Source: Exobasidium rhododendri
Lineage: Eukaryota; Basidiomycota; Exobasidiomycetes; Exobasidiales; Exobasidiaceae
Direction: 5' to 3'
Length of the DNA stretch: 64,000 nt
Assembly (NCBI GenBank): GCA_026210745.1
Contig: CP110632.1
Location: 4,897,001-4,961,000 of the forward strand
Shown in pieces: positions 55,158-64,000 of this stretch. Numbering within the stretch: the first letter of the stretch is position 1; the number at the start of each line of letters is the position of its first letter. The position numbers and the translations under genes were made by a program. The notes beneath the pieces were generated by a model. That model ran no database searches, had not been told where the DNA came from, and saw nothing but the letters and a program-made list of their open reading frames with translations.

Positions 55158-56505
55158 GAGCCTAAATCGTATTCTTGAAAAGATATGGGTCTCCTTTGGG
55201 AATGCCTTAATGGCTGTCATATCTTAGCAATCGCAATCATCTCCCGAGGATTATTTCTGCAGCAGTTCTTGGAATGAAGAGATATGAGCCTCTATGGCAG
55301 TACTTTCGAGGTCTTGTCTTCAATGGAAGGCGAGTGGAAGCTGAGAAAATGAAAATACGAAAAGGTTGTGAAGTGGCAAATATTGACACTACAAGAGGTG
55401 AAATCCTAGTAAGAATTTGAATGGCTCGAGGATAAAGATCTTCGATATTTGTATTAGACAGATTACAGTACTTGAGCTTAGATGATGAGCTTAGCGGACG
55501 TAGAGCTTTCATGGCTTACGTTACAAACGTCCGCATTTTCAGTAGCATACTTGACTTGAGCATGGAGGTCACAGATATCCCCAGTGTGAAATTTTGTCAA
55601 AGAGATGCACGCCAAGTTCATCACAAGGAAAATTCAAGAATGAATCCCTCTCAACCTATAGGCAGCAAGAGAAAGAGAGCATTGGCAATGAGTGCAAGTG
55701 CTGCATTATATTAAGGAACCTTGCTTTTGGTTCTTCTTCAGCTCTTACACCTATACGCTGCAGTCTAGCGCCGTTCTAGAATATCACTCGTTCAATCTGA
55801 TGAGCCCGCGTGCGAAAGTGCATGTGTCGGTAACAGCGAGTCATGTGCCGCCGTCAGCAAGCGGCGTAGATGCATGGGCGGCATCTGCGAGGCACCACAC
55901 CTGTCCAAGAAGAGGCGCGTTGAGCTCTATCTCCATACGTATTCCTTCCACCTGCTCGCGTTCAGGCTCGTTGACGTGATACTGGAGGCTCATAGATAGC
56001 TGTCTCACCCTTGTCACTTAGCTCCGAATTGAGGATGCGAGGGTGTCAGTCTTGCTTCAATCGCCCCTACTTAACCCCATGAAAACTTTCAGATTGTCAC
56101 ATACTCACTGACGTTTCCGCGACAAGGCAGAAGAGCTGTCAAGGCGATAAGACTTACTTCATACTGGCGCTGCGCACGGTTTTTCCTTCTTCTCCGAGCT
56201 CAGCGCGTCAGACAGTCCCTAGAGAAGTACGATGGATCTCAAGGCCGAGGACAGGTTTCACGCCAGCTGTCCAGATCTAATTTTAATTTATGCAGTGTAA
56301 GTATTCTATCGACACGCGGATTTTAGCGCAACGCGTGCCTTAGAACCGAAGCTGAGTCTGTAAATCGAAGCATCCGCCCTGTCAGACTGCTGCCACCGTG
56401 GAATGACTCTTAAGAACCCTGAATCGCTCTTTCCTGTTTCTTCTTTTCCTCTTTTAACGAACCCCTCTCTCATCTCATCACCTCAAGTCTCCTTCTGCAC
56501 CGTCC
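55158..56505. other. Intergenic upstream of the MFS transporter
   Basis: 1.35 kb with no supported gene. A pyrimidine-rich tract (56440-56500) precedes the transporter start. Confidence 0.45.
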
Positions 56506-58194
56506 ATGATGAGCGAGAAAATAGAGACAGCCTCGAATCACGCCAGCATGGAGGCGCACAGAACCGCAGTAGCCTCCGAGAAAGATCTCTCCATCTCATC
56601 AAAGGAGATCGCTTCAGCCGAGAATCCAATCTCCGCTGCCAAATTCCCTCCTAATGTCGACGGCGAGCCGGAATATGCCACTGGCGCCAAGCTCGTTCTC
56701 ATCATCGCCTCAGTTTGCTCGTTCGTCTTCCTCGTGGCCTTGGATCAAACAATCGTCTCGACGGCGATTCCCAAGATCATCCAAGACTTCAAAGTCTTTC
56801 AAGTTGGTTGGTATGGATCAGCCTATCTTCTCACCTCTACTGCTTTTCAACCACTGTTCGGACGGATGTACCAATCGTTCGACATCAAGCTTGTCTACCT
56901 CACAGCTCTCTGCATCTTTGAGCTAGGGTCTCTGATCTGTGGTGTGGCGCAGGACTCGACGACCTTCATCGTCGGTAGAGCTATTGCTGGTCTGGGTCTT
57001 GCAGGAGGGTACTCCGGAAGCTTAATCATTGTCAACCTCGTCGCGCCCCTTCATATGCGACCAATGCTAACAAGCATAATGGGCGCCACATATGGCATAG
57101 GCGGCACAATCGGGCCACTGATCGGCGGAGCATTCACATCCCACGCAACATGGAGGTGGTGCTTCTACATCAACTTGCTCTTCTTCCCATTCGTGGGTGT
57201 GGCTATTCTTTTATTCCTTAAGCTCCCTAACGTCAAACACGATCTCACCGTGTGGAAACGTCTCGCACTCATCGACTGGCTCGGAAGCATTCTTATCCTC
57301 TGCAGTCTAGTCTGCCTCCTCATGGTCTTCCAGTGGGGTGGTGTAACGTACGCCTGGGGGTCCTCTACCATCATCGGCTTAATCGTCGGATTCGTCGTCA
57401 TTGGCATTGCCTTCATCCTCGTACAAGTCTGGATGAAGGAGCGCGCCACGATCCCATTCCGCCTCTTCAAGAACCGGACGTTGGGATTCGGTGCCATCGT
57501 CAACTTTGGCATAGCAGGGGCCTACTTTGGCGAGCTCTACTTCTTGCCAATCTACTTCCAGTCCATTCGGGGCAGCAGTCCGATCCGATCTGGAGTTCAG
57601 ACACTCCCCTTCATCGTAGCTGTCATCTTCGCCGTGACAGTCTCCGGTGGAGTCGTCAACAAGACGGGAGTATACATCCCAATCATCTTTCTTGGAACGA
57701 CCATGGCCGCTCTCGGTGCCGGGATGTTCTACTTCCTCGAGCCAACCTCGTCGCAAGCTCTTTGGTGTGGACTGCAATTCTTTGCCGGTCTGGGGCCGGG
57801 CATGTCATGGATGCTGCCCTTTATTGCCTCTTCCGCCGCCTTGCCTCCTGCAGACATCGCGATCGGCAGCGCCATCGTCATCTTCTTCCAGACACTCGGC
57901 GGCACCATTTTCGTGTCGGCTGCACAGGCCGTTTTCCAAAATAAGTTTATCATCTACCTCCACGATATACCTGGTGCCAATGTCGAGGAGATCGTCTCGC
58001 ATGGGATAAGCTCGTTCCGCGAAGTTGCTACGCCGGCGCTCTTGCCAGCAATCACGGACGCTGCCAACAAAGCCCTTCAAAAGGACTGGATCATGCTTTC
58101 CGTCGTGGCGGCATTTGCCTTTGTCGGCACTTTTGGCATGGAACTCAACAGACGCATTCCCACGGGGGAAGCACCACCTCTCGCCGCTGCTTGA
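56506..58194 (+). CDS. MFS multidrug-type transporter (DHA2, 14 helices)
   Basis: A single-exon 562-residue protein. A hydrophilic N terminus of about 60 residues is followed by many membrane helices. DHA2 motifs are 'VALDQTIVSTAIPKI' (motif D1), 'PLFGRMYQSFDIK' (motif A), 'GRAIAGLGLAGGYSG' (motif B) and 'GATYGIGGTIGPLIGGAF' (motif C). Such proton antiporters export toxins and secondary metabolites. It is placed at the right side of the cluster, consistent with product export or self-protection. Two ATGs start the frame; the first is used. Confidence 0.92.
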   Translation: MMSEKIETASNHASMEAHRTAVASEKDLSISSKEIASAENPISAAKFPPNVDGEPEYATGAKLVLIIASVCSFVFLVALDQTIVSTAIPKIIQDFKVFQVGWYGSAYLLTSTAFQPLFGRMYQSFDIKLVYLTALCIFELGSLICGVAQDSTTFIVGRAIAGLGLAGGYSGSLIIVNLVAPLHMRPMLTSIMGATYGIGGTIGPLIGGAFTSHATWRWCFYINLLFFPFVGVAILLFLKLPNVKHDLTVWKRLALIDWLGSILILCSLVCLLMVFQWGGVTYAWGSSTIIGLIVGFVVIGIAFILVQVWMKERATIPFRLFKNRTLGFGAIVNFGIAGAYFGELYFLPIYFQSIRGSSPIRSGVQTLPFIVAVIFAVTVSGGVVNKTGVYIPIIFLGTTMAALGAGMFYFLEPTSSQALWCGLQFFAGLGPGMSWMLPFIASSAALPPADIAIGSAIVIFFQTLGGTIFVSAAQAVFQNKFIIYLHDIPGANVEEIVSHGISSFREVATPALLPAITDAANKALQKDWIMLSVVAAFAFVGTFGMELNRRIPTGEAPPLAAA

Positions 58195-58942
58195 TGCGGC
58201 CTATACTTTGTCGAATTCTTGCCACTCCTACCTTGTTGAGATCCATGTACACCATACTGCGGTATACTGCATCTGAATTCTTGCATTGTGAGCCGATTCG
58301 TAGTTAACTGAGTGTGTTGTGCTCTTCGCAGCAAGGCGGATAGAAGCCGTCCGGAGAGGTCGAGGCTATCATGCTGTCATACGTATCTTAGAATATTCCA
58401 CTTTCCATTATTTGCGCATGAGAATTTACTGGGGCAATTGGCAAGTATCGACCTACACGCAGTCGCTTTTAAAAGTTGATCCTTCCCGTTACTCAGCACT
58501 CCAAGACGACACTCGCTGTGTGCAAGTACGTTCACCAGTTTATCCCTGGCACCCGACCAGTCTCGCGTTCAAAAGTAAAGCTTAAATTGCATCTTATCTG
58601 ATTAAAATTTGTTTCCTAGCCGGCCAGCCAGAGTATGCACGTAATGTCTGCTACGCAGATAGAGCGAGTGTAGACATTTCATTTAAAACGTTCATCTTCG
58701 TGGTACGTGAGAGCTTTAAGCTCGATCGACGTTCCTCTGTCTTATCACCGCATTTGGTAGTAGTCATTACGGCCCTTTGATCAAGCTCGTCTCCATGATG
58801 CTTGGGAAACTTGAAATTCGGTCGACGTTCGTAAGTCTTATCACCGCAGTTTGTAATAGCCATAGCCTGTTGGATAGGGCTCTTCTGGTGTGACGTTTGG
58901 TACGCGACTGCAACGTCAAAGCCACATTTCCGCTCAATCGGT
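58195..58942. other. Intergenic with a 50-bp imperfect duplication
   Basis: 748 bp between the transporter and FAD monooxygenase 3. The two repeat copies are annotated separately. A leftward open frame over them (58651-58977) is repetitive and overlaps the next gene, so is not called. Confidence 0.45.
58723..58868. repeat. Imperfect direct repeat, 50-bp units, 96-bp period
   Basis: A unit beginning CG(A/G)TCGACGTTC and containing GTCTTATCACCGCA occurs at about 58723-58772 and again at about 58819-58868. It lies 75-220 bp upstream of the monooxygenase 3 start. Confidence 0.75.
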
Positions 58943-60307
58943 ATGAAAAGCTGCGCTGCGTGCGCACTGGCCTCCACGTCCCGACTTTATATAGTCTGTC
59001 ATTCCCACCGCCAATTATCTAAATCCCCTCAATCTTACAACAAGTACTCATTCTGGCGCTCGAGGGCTTCCCCCAAAGTACGTGTGCTCATCTCTGGTGC
59101 GGGCATTGCCGGGCCCAGCTTTGCCTACTGGCTGACCCGCACCCGACTAGATGTCTCCATCACCATTGTAGAGCGATCTCCCACCCAGCGAGTGACCGGA
59201 CAGGCAGTCGACATCCGCGGCAGTGCCATCAACATCATCAAAAAGATGAATCTGGAGGAGGAGATCAAGTCGAGGCATACCACCGAAAAAGGCACCGTGT
59301 TCGTCAATACAAAAGGAGAGGCGTATGCAAGATTCGACTCGGATCAGTCAGCGCACTCGCTCACTGCAGAGTATGAAATACTGCGCGCAGACTTGGGAGA
59401 AATTTTTCTCCAAGCTGCGAAGAAAACAGAGAAGGTCAGGATCGTCTACGGAGATTCCATCAAAGGTCTTGAGCAGACAGGGAGTGGCGTCAACGTTACC
59501 TTTGCGAACATGGCACCGGAGACCTTCGATGTCGTGGTTGCTGCAGACGGCTCCACGTCGACGACGAGGAGCATGATCCTGGAGGAGAGCTTGCTGAAGG
59601 ACACCTACCGGACCCTGGGCCAGTACGTCGCCTTCTTCAGCGTGCCTCACATGGTGAGCGACACAAAGACGTGGCATGTGTACAACACGACCAAAGGCAG
59701 GAGCATCATGCTCCGCCCTCACAATAATCCAGATACAATGGGCGCCTACTTGTGCTTCACCATGCCAGCTAGGGAGCATCGTGACCTGGCCATGGAAGAG
59801 GTGCATGACAAGGGTGTGGCAGAAAAGCGTGCTGCTATGCGGGGTGTCTTTCAAGGCGCAGGCTGGCAGACAGAGCGGATACTGGACGGCATGGACAATG
59901 CCGATGACTTCTACATGACACGGGTAGCGCAAGTCAAGGTGTCCAAGTGGGCGAACGGGAGAGTAGCCTTGCTGGGCGATGCAGCACATGCAACCTTTGG
60001 TATCGCAACGAGCCTTGCAATCGAAGGAGGCTACGTACTGGCAGGAGAGCTATCCAAGATTGAAAGCAGCGAGGATGTGCCCGACGCGCTCAAGAGGTAC
60101 GAAACGGTCTTTCCCTCGGTGATCAAAGACATAGGCGACATTCCTTCCATGTTCCCACAAGCAGCGTCACCGCAGACAGGATGGGGGCTGACCGTGAGAA
60201 ATACAATCCTATGGGCTATGAGCAAATCGAGGGTGTATAGGCTATTTCTGCGAGGAGGCGACCAGAACAAGGACACTCTGCCCACGTACGACTGGGTGAA
60301 CACATAG
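58943..60307 (+). CDS. FAD-dependent monooxygenase 3 (PHBH/TetX type)
   Basis: A single-exon 454-residue protein. After about 45 residues of basic, hydroxyl-rich leader, possibly a mitochondrial presequence, comes 'VRVLISGAGIAGPSFAYWL' (FAD GxGxxG). 'GQAVDIRGSAINIIKKM' and 'YEILRADLGEIFL' follow in the order of this class, then 'VVAADGSTSTTR' (DG motif) and 'VALLGDAAHATFGIATSLA' (GD motif). It hydroxylates aromatic or quinone-like molecules with NAD(P)H. It is a different subfamily from monooxygenases 1 and 2. With the WrbA-like gene next door it may form a quinone-handling pair (inference). Confidence 0.9.
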   Translation: MKSCAACALASTSRLYIVCHSHRQLSKSPQSYNKYSFWRSRASPKVRVLISGAGIAGPSFAYWLTRTRLDVSITIVERSPTQRVTGQAVDIRGSAINIIKKMNLEEEIKSRHTTEKGTVFVNTKGEAYARFDSDQSAHSLTAEYEILRADLGEIFLQAAKKTEKVRIVYGDSIKGLEQTGSGVNVTFANMAPETFDVVVAADGSTSTTRSMILEESLLKDTYRTLGQYVAFFSVPHMVSDTKTWHVYNTTKGRSIMLRPHNNPDTMGAYLCFTMPAREHRDLAMEEVHDKGVAEKRAAMRGVFQGAGWQTERILDGMDNADDFYMTRVAQVKVSKWANGRVALLGDAAHATFGIATSLAIEGGYVLAGELSKIESSEDVPDALKRYETVFPSVIKDIGDIPSMFPQAASPQTGWGLTVRNTILWAMSKSRVYRLFLRGGDQNKDTLPTYDWVNT

Positions 60308-60696
60308 ATTGTCACATGGAGGAGCATCACAAATGACACTGTCGTGATCAACGTTTAATGCGTAACTCCCTGTGATCGTCTCCTTCTCCACTGCATCTGC
60401 TGAAGATATATTACCTGCAGCGTCTAGCACCTGCTCAGCCACACGACCTGCTTTGCGTGATACCAATCATGATCTTCTTCTTGATTATGAAACAGTCGTC
60501 TCCGCACGCGATTGACACTACTTTATCTCGTTTGTTGATATCATGTCACTTTCAAGAAGAGTATGCGAAAATTGTACATCTTGGCATGGTGCAATGGCCG
60601 CCAAAGAGAAGAGAGGGGGATTTCTTCCTCGATTAGTGGCCACCTGCAGTAAGATTGAACACTCGTACAAGGGCTCTACTCCGGTCAAACATCAAG
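60308..60696. other. Intergenic, convergent 3' flanks
   Basis: 389 bp between convergent genes. A small rightward frame at 60543 has no features and is not called. Confidence 0.45.
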
Positions 60697-61893
60697 TCAC
60701 TGCTTCCCGCGAACATACTGATTGACTACTCCGGCAAAGTAGCGACCCTGAAGGAAAGCATTCAATAATGATGATCAGCGGGCCAATTCAAAGTCCAGCA
60801 ACGCACGCGACGGCCTTACCTGCTCTTTGGCAACGTGGAGCTCCTTGGCACTGGGCCTTCGCGAGTTGTCTCCACCGGCAACGGTTCCCGCACTGTATGG
60901 ACTAGCGCCGATCACTTCACTCAATTCAGACAGCTCCTCAAATTGGTTCCTTCGGACGTTGAGTTTGAGAGGTTAGTATACGCATAAGAGAGAGATTTCA
61001 TCGTCTATCCTCACCCGATGGGGACGAACTGATCCGGAAAGAGAGGGGTCAGCCCTCCGCTCTAGTAGTCTTACGCCTCTTTCCACTGCGCCAATCTTCT
61101 CACATTGATACCGTGATGAATAAAGAACCTGAAAGAGAACAGAGCAGGCGAGTCACGTTAATGTACGCCATCGATCGTGTCCAAGAATGACGGCCATCTC
61201 ACGGCAAGGTAGTAAGAGCAGTCGTCTCGAGGCCCCCGTGTTGCGAGCCGGTCGAAGTGATAATTGCACTGAATTTCCCTTGCAAAGCTTTCTGGGCCCA
61301 GAGGCCACCAGTACGGTCGAACAAGGCGCTTATCTGGCAGCAGGGGTAAATAGATACCTGATCAGCACTAGCAAAGAAAGAAACAGGCATTTCGGATCGC
61401 TCATTGTCTCACCTGCGCTGGAGCACGGCCAAAGCGGGTTGCAAAGGCAAAGATCTGCGTCTCGCAAGGACGGTTGAGCAAGCTGTCACGAAAAATAAAG
61501 CACTTCTCACTCATCACCCACAAATCCATCGTAGTTGGCCAGATGTTTGGGATCTAGTACGGGCAGACTGTCGGTGCGTGACTTGTCGGCGTGCATTTTG
61601 CCAAGAACCTCCTCGGAAAAAGACTCTGCAACCTGTTGAGGTGATGAGTAGCAGTAAGTGTTAGTGGCGAAGAGTGCAGCATACGCTTTCCTTTGCAAAC
61701 AAATACTCGCCTGAAAGACTGTCACCTCTGCTCCTGATGCTGCTGCACCCTCTTCCGCTTGAAAGGCAAGTTCAGCAACATGTCCCCAGACTGAGCTGCA
61801 GATGGTCGAGGCTAAGGGTCAGAACAGTGTCGTATGAGGGAGTAAGATAGACGGCACCCACTGGATAATAATAGCGATCTTGGCGCCCGTCAT
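60697..61893 (-). CDS. WrbA-type NAD(P)H:quinone oxidoreductase (flavodoxin fold), nine exons
   Basis: Exons 61893..61862, 61795..61711, 61632..61522, 61454..61413, 61333..61203, 61128..61104, 61028..61015, 60949..60820 and 60747..60697 give 206 residues. All nine keep phase and rebuild the family pattern: '[16 protein letters not shown]', '[15 protein letters not shown]', '[18 protein letters not shown]', '[17 protein letters not shown]', 'FIHHGINFVPIG' and '[16 protein letters not shown]'. FMN-dependent two-electron reduction of quinones prevents redox cycling. Exon 7 is only 14 bp. Intron 2 begins GCGAGT, so is a GC-AG intron. The single frame is never longer than about 45 codons, so automatic callers may miss this gene. 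Confidence 0.88.
61633..61710 (-). other. GC-AG intron in the quinone reductase gene
   Basis: The intron starts GCGAGT after TTTCAG and ends CAACAG before GTTGCAGAG. Phase 0 on both sides restores 'VTVFQVAESF', the family sequence. No GT donor nearby gives a working frame. Confidence 0.6.
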
Positions 61894-62358
61894 GATGGGA
61901 TTGCAGGTTGGAAGGTTGAAGTGAGAGGGAGAAGATAGAAGTTTGATCAGAGTGGCCCAAAGCACGCACGTCCCCTTTGCCACGATCGAAGGTCTATTTT
62001 GGTGGAGCGCGTGTCTGGGCTTCCAATGAATGGCAATAATGCAACCGGCGTTAGCGTCCCGGCAGACGTCATCACGACTTCTTTTTTACGACACGGGGAC
62101 ATCTTACCCCTCGTTCCCTTGCGCTTCGCGTGTCGTTCTACATTGTTGGGGCCGCTCTTGCAGGAAGTGATTCTCATTACCTGGACGGCCAGCTTCATTC
62201 ACACTAACGTCGTAATCGTGTATTCCAACGAGCCTATTCTCGCTTTGAGGCAAGGAAATTGTACGACGACATTTCGTTTATTTTTCGAACACATACTACA
62301 TGTGGTACATCATACTTTACCGACACGGCAAGTGAGTGTAATGGCAGTTCTCCCGCCT
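61894..62358. other. Intergenic, nothing clear
   Basis: 465 bp holding the promoter of the quinone reductase and the 3' flank of SDR 2. No gene. Confidence 0.45.
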
Positions 62359-63432
62359 TTAGGCAGCAAACTTCTGCCCAACAAGCTCTTCACTGAGACT
62401 CCAAAGCTTGCTTGCATCAATGGGATCGCGCGACCATGAGCACATGTCAGTGTAGGGAAGTACTGCACAATCTTGTAGATATCGACCATTGGCATTACTT
62501 GGGTTGTCGTTGTCATGATCGTCTTCACCATTTGCCTGCCTCTTCTCCAGATCAGGGCTAAAGGCAGCATAGACGTACGTCGCGGCGCCTTCTTGTAGAG
62601 ATTTGAGAGTAAAGCCGTTAGAGAACTGTCGGAACCCAAGTGCACGATCCAAGTCGCCGAGCTTTGCAAAGGCGTCGTCAGAAAGATTTGCACTCAGATT
62701 GGTCATGATGGCCCCAGGATGTAAGCTGACTGAGAAGATGCCAGCAAAATATTTGCCTGCACCACCAGTTTCCTCCTTCCCTACTGCCTTTCGACTTCGC
62801 TTAGCCAGTTCCAGCGAAAAGAGTGCATTGGCCGTCTTGGACTGACCGTATCCCCGCCACATGTCGTACGTATTGCCATTATCAAAATTGTAGTCGGTGA
62901 AGCGGACAGGGCCAAGTCGATTGCCATCACTGCTCACATTGACGATGCGTGGTATATTCGTTCCTTTTCGATTGAATCGACGTACGATCAAGTTGGTGAA
63001 AAGAAAGTGTCCGATGTGGTTGACGCCAAATTGTAATTCAATGTTGTCTTCCGTTGTCCTGTACATAGATGGTGCCATGATGCCTGCGCTGTTTACGAGC
63101 ACATCGATGCGCTCCCTGTAATTGAGCACCTCCTCTGCTGCAATGCGTATCTGTTGCTGACTAGCAAGATCGAGGACGAGGAGGCGTGTTTGTACTGACA
63201 TACCACTTTGCGATGCAGCTACTTTACTCTCCATATCCTGTAGACGGTCTTTATTGCGTCCAGCAAGAATAAGGATTTGTGGGGCGTGCTTTGAGATAGC
63301 CATTGCAAATTCTGCGCCAAGACTGTGTGACGTGACGCCGGTGATGAGGATGACCTTGCCCCGGATCTGAGCGGATAAGTCGCTAGCTACCTGATCAGCT
63401 GTCGTCGCGGAAGTGTAAAGTCTTTGTTGCAT
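62359..63432 (-). CDS. Short-chain dehydrogenase/reductase 2 (retinol-dehydrogenase-like)
   Basis: A single-exon 357-residue protein. The cofactor site is 'VILITGVTSHSLGAEFA', with 'DVLVNSAGIMAPSM' as the structural motif. 'IVNVSSDGNRLG' holds the catalytic Ser, and 'YGQSKTANALFSLELAKR' the Tyr-x3-Lys pair, as in the RDH/WW-oxidoreductase branch. 'SLHPGAIMTNL' follows as expected. The last 60 residues extend past the usual fold. It may reduce an aldehyde or oxidise an alcohol in the cluster. The ATG at 63432 is followed by about 25 residues before the Rossmann strand. Confidence 0.88.
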   Translation of the reverse strand: MQQRLYTSATTADQVASDLSAQIRGKVILITGVTSHSLGAEFAMAISKHAPQILILAGRNKDRLQDMESKVAASQSGMSVQTRLLVLDLASQQQIRIAAEEVLNYRERIDVLVNSAGIMAPSMYRTTEDNIELQFGVNHIGHFLFTNLIVRRFNRKGTNIPRIVNVSSDGNRLGPVRFTDYNFDNGNTYDMWRGYGQSKTANALFSLELAKRSRKAVGKEETGGAGKYFAGIFSVSLHPGAIMTNLSANLSDDAFAKLGDLDRALGFRQFSNGFTLKSLQEGAATYVYAAFSPDLEKRQANGEDDHDNDNPSNANGRYLQDCAVLPYTDMCSWSRDPIDASKLWSLSEELVGQKFAA

Positions 63433-63797
63433 TGTACTAGTGTCGTAGTGCTAGAGATCGGACGATTCGCAACGGGCTTGTGTGTTGCTCTGCTTGGATC
63501 GCCATCTTTTAGGCTGGATTTATATACGCGCTCACTTTTGCAGAATCTGTTGAGTGAAGCCTAAGGCAAAAAAGAGTAAGATGACCGTAAGATGACCGTA
63601 AGATGACCGTAAGATGACCGACGACGCGTTCAAAATAGAGTTTTATTCCACTTCCCGTCACTTGAGCGATGCAGGTAGCTTGATCGGGGCTAACCTTCGC
63701 TGCTTGCGCCACCAATTGCTCTGGCGTATGACTGGCTCTACGATGCAGAGAAGGAGACATGGATGAGAAACGCGTGCCAGTGCTAGCCGACTGGTAT
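63433..63797. other. Promoter of SDR 2 with a tandem repeat
   Basis: 365 bp without a gene. A TATATA stretch near 63520 is about 90 bp before the SDR start. The 11-bp repeat array is annotated separately. Confidence 0.5.
63577..63620. repeat. Tandem repeat, four units of TAAGATGACCG
   Basis: Four exact 11-bp units run without interruption from 63577 to 63620. Confidence 0.95.
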
Positions 63798-64000
63798 CTA
63801 CACACCATCAAAGTACATCCACCACTTTTGCGCAAATGATTCGCCGACTTCCCATGCCATTTCGTATGTCGGATCACTGCCCCAGACAATCATCGCCGGT
63901 TCACTCCTTGTGGCTGATTGTTGCTCGTTAGAACGTTCAGGATGCAGGTCGTCGCACAGTTCATCCTCGTCGATGAGGTGCAACGTCGACAAGATCCGTT
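63798..64000 (-). CDS. 3' end of an unidentified gene, cut by the window edge
   Basis: An open frame enters from the right edge and stops at 63798, about 67 codons. It is acidic, then ends 'GESFAQKWWMYFDGV'. No start is in view. No family is recognised; an intron could lie inside it. Confidence 0.4.
   Translation of the reverse strand, partial: RILSTLHLIDEDELCDDLHPERSNEQQSATRSEPAMIVWGSDPTYEMAWEVGESFAQKWWMYFDGV

Noticed and set aside
58651-58977. Leftward frame with an internal protein repeat (GDKT.ERR)
   Set aside because: The protein repeat simply reflects the 50-bp DNA duplication, and the frame overlaps the start of monooxygenase 3.
1-64000. CRISPR arrays, prokaryotic operons, rRNA genes, transposable elements
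   Set aside because: None is visible: no spaced palindromic repeats, no transposase or reverse transcriptase motifs, no terminal repeats, and gene structure is eukaryotic throughout.

Overview
This is a stretch of nuclear fungal DNA. The genes carry many short GT-AG introns (mostly 45-90 bp), TATA boxes and clustered metabolic genes, and no prokaryotic operon signals are visible. The bHLH regulators, a CAP10-type glycosyltransferase, an RGS-LOV photoreceptor and small secreted proteins suggest a basidiomycete, possibly Ustilaginomycotina. That lineage is inference only. All gene models were spliced by hand from splice-site and phase agreement; none has transcript support.

Positions 1-7.1 kb look like housekeeping: a Mnn1-type mannosyltransferase and a CAP10 (GT90) glycosyltransferase fire divergently, followed by an 11-exon amino acid permease. 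From 8.3 to 16.1 kb lies a small-secreted-protein island of four genes, two of them clear paralogues, interrupted by an RGS-LOV blue-light receptor.

From about 17.6 to 63.4 kb the window is a large catabolic or secondary-metabolic cluster. Enzymes: two related membrane-anchored FAD monooxygenases, a third soluble FAD monooxygenase, a styrene-oxide-isomerase-like membrane protein, an aldehyde dehydrogenase, an acyl-CoA ligase-type adenylating enzyme, an acyl-CoA thioesterase, two short-chain dehydrogenases, a nitronate monooxygenase, an NmrA-like reductase, a GNAT acetyltransferase, an isochorismatase-like hydrolase, a WrbA-type quinone reductase and an MFS exporter. Regulators: two paralogous bHLH proteins and four Zn2Cys6 proteins. 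One gene, an F420-type NADP oxidoreductase relative, is a pseudogene.

The main finding is a head-to-head pair at 45.1-48.4 kb: a homologue of bacterial styrene oxide isomerase (StyC) keeping the His, Asn and Tyr positions reported as catalytic, sharing a 416-bp promoter with an FAD monooxygenase. With the aldehyde dehydrogenase and CoA ligase of the same cluster this reconstructs the logic alkene, epoxide, aldehyde, acid, CoA thioester, the same order as the bacterial styrene side-chain pathway. The true substrate cannot be read from sequence. A shared promoter element (CGG-ACTTT-CGG) upstream of regulator genes suggests the cluster's regulators control one another.
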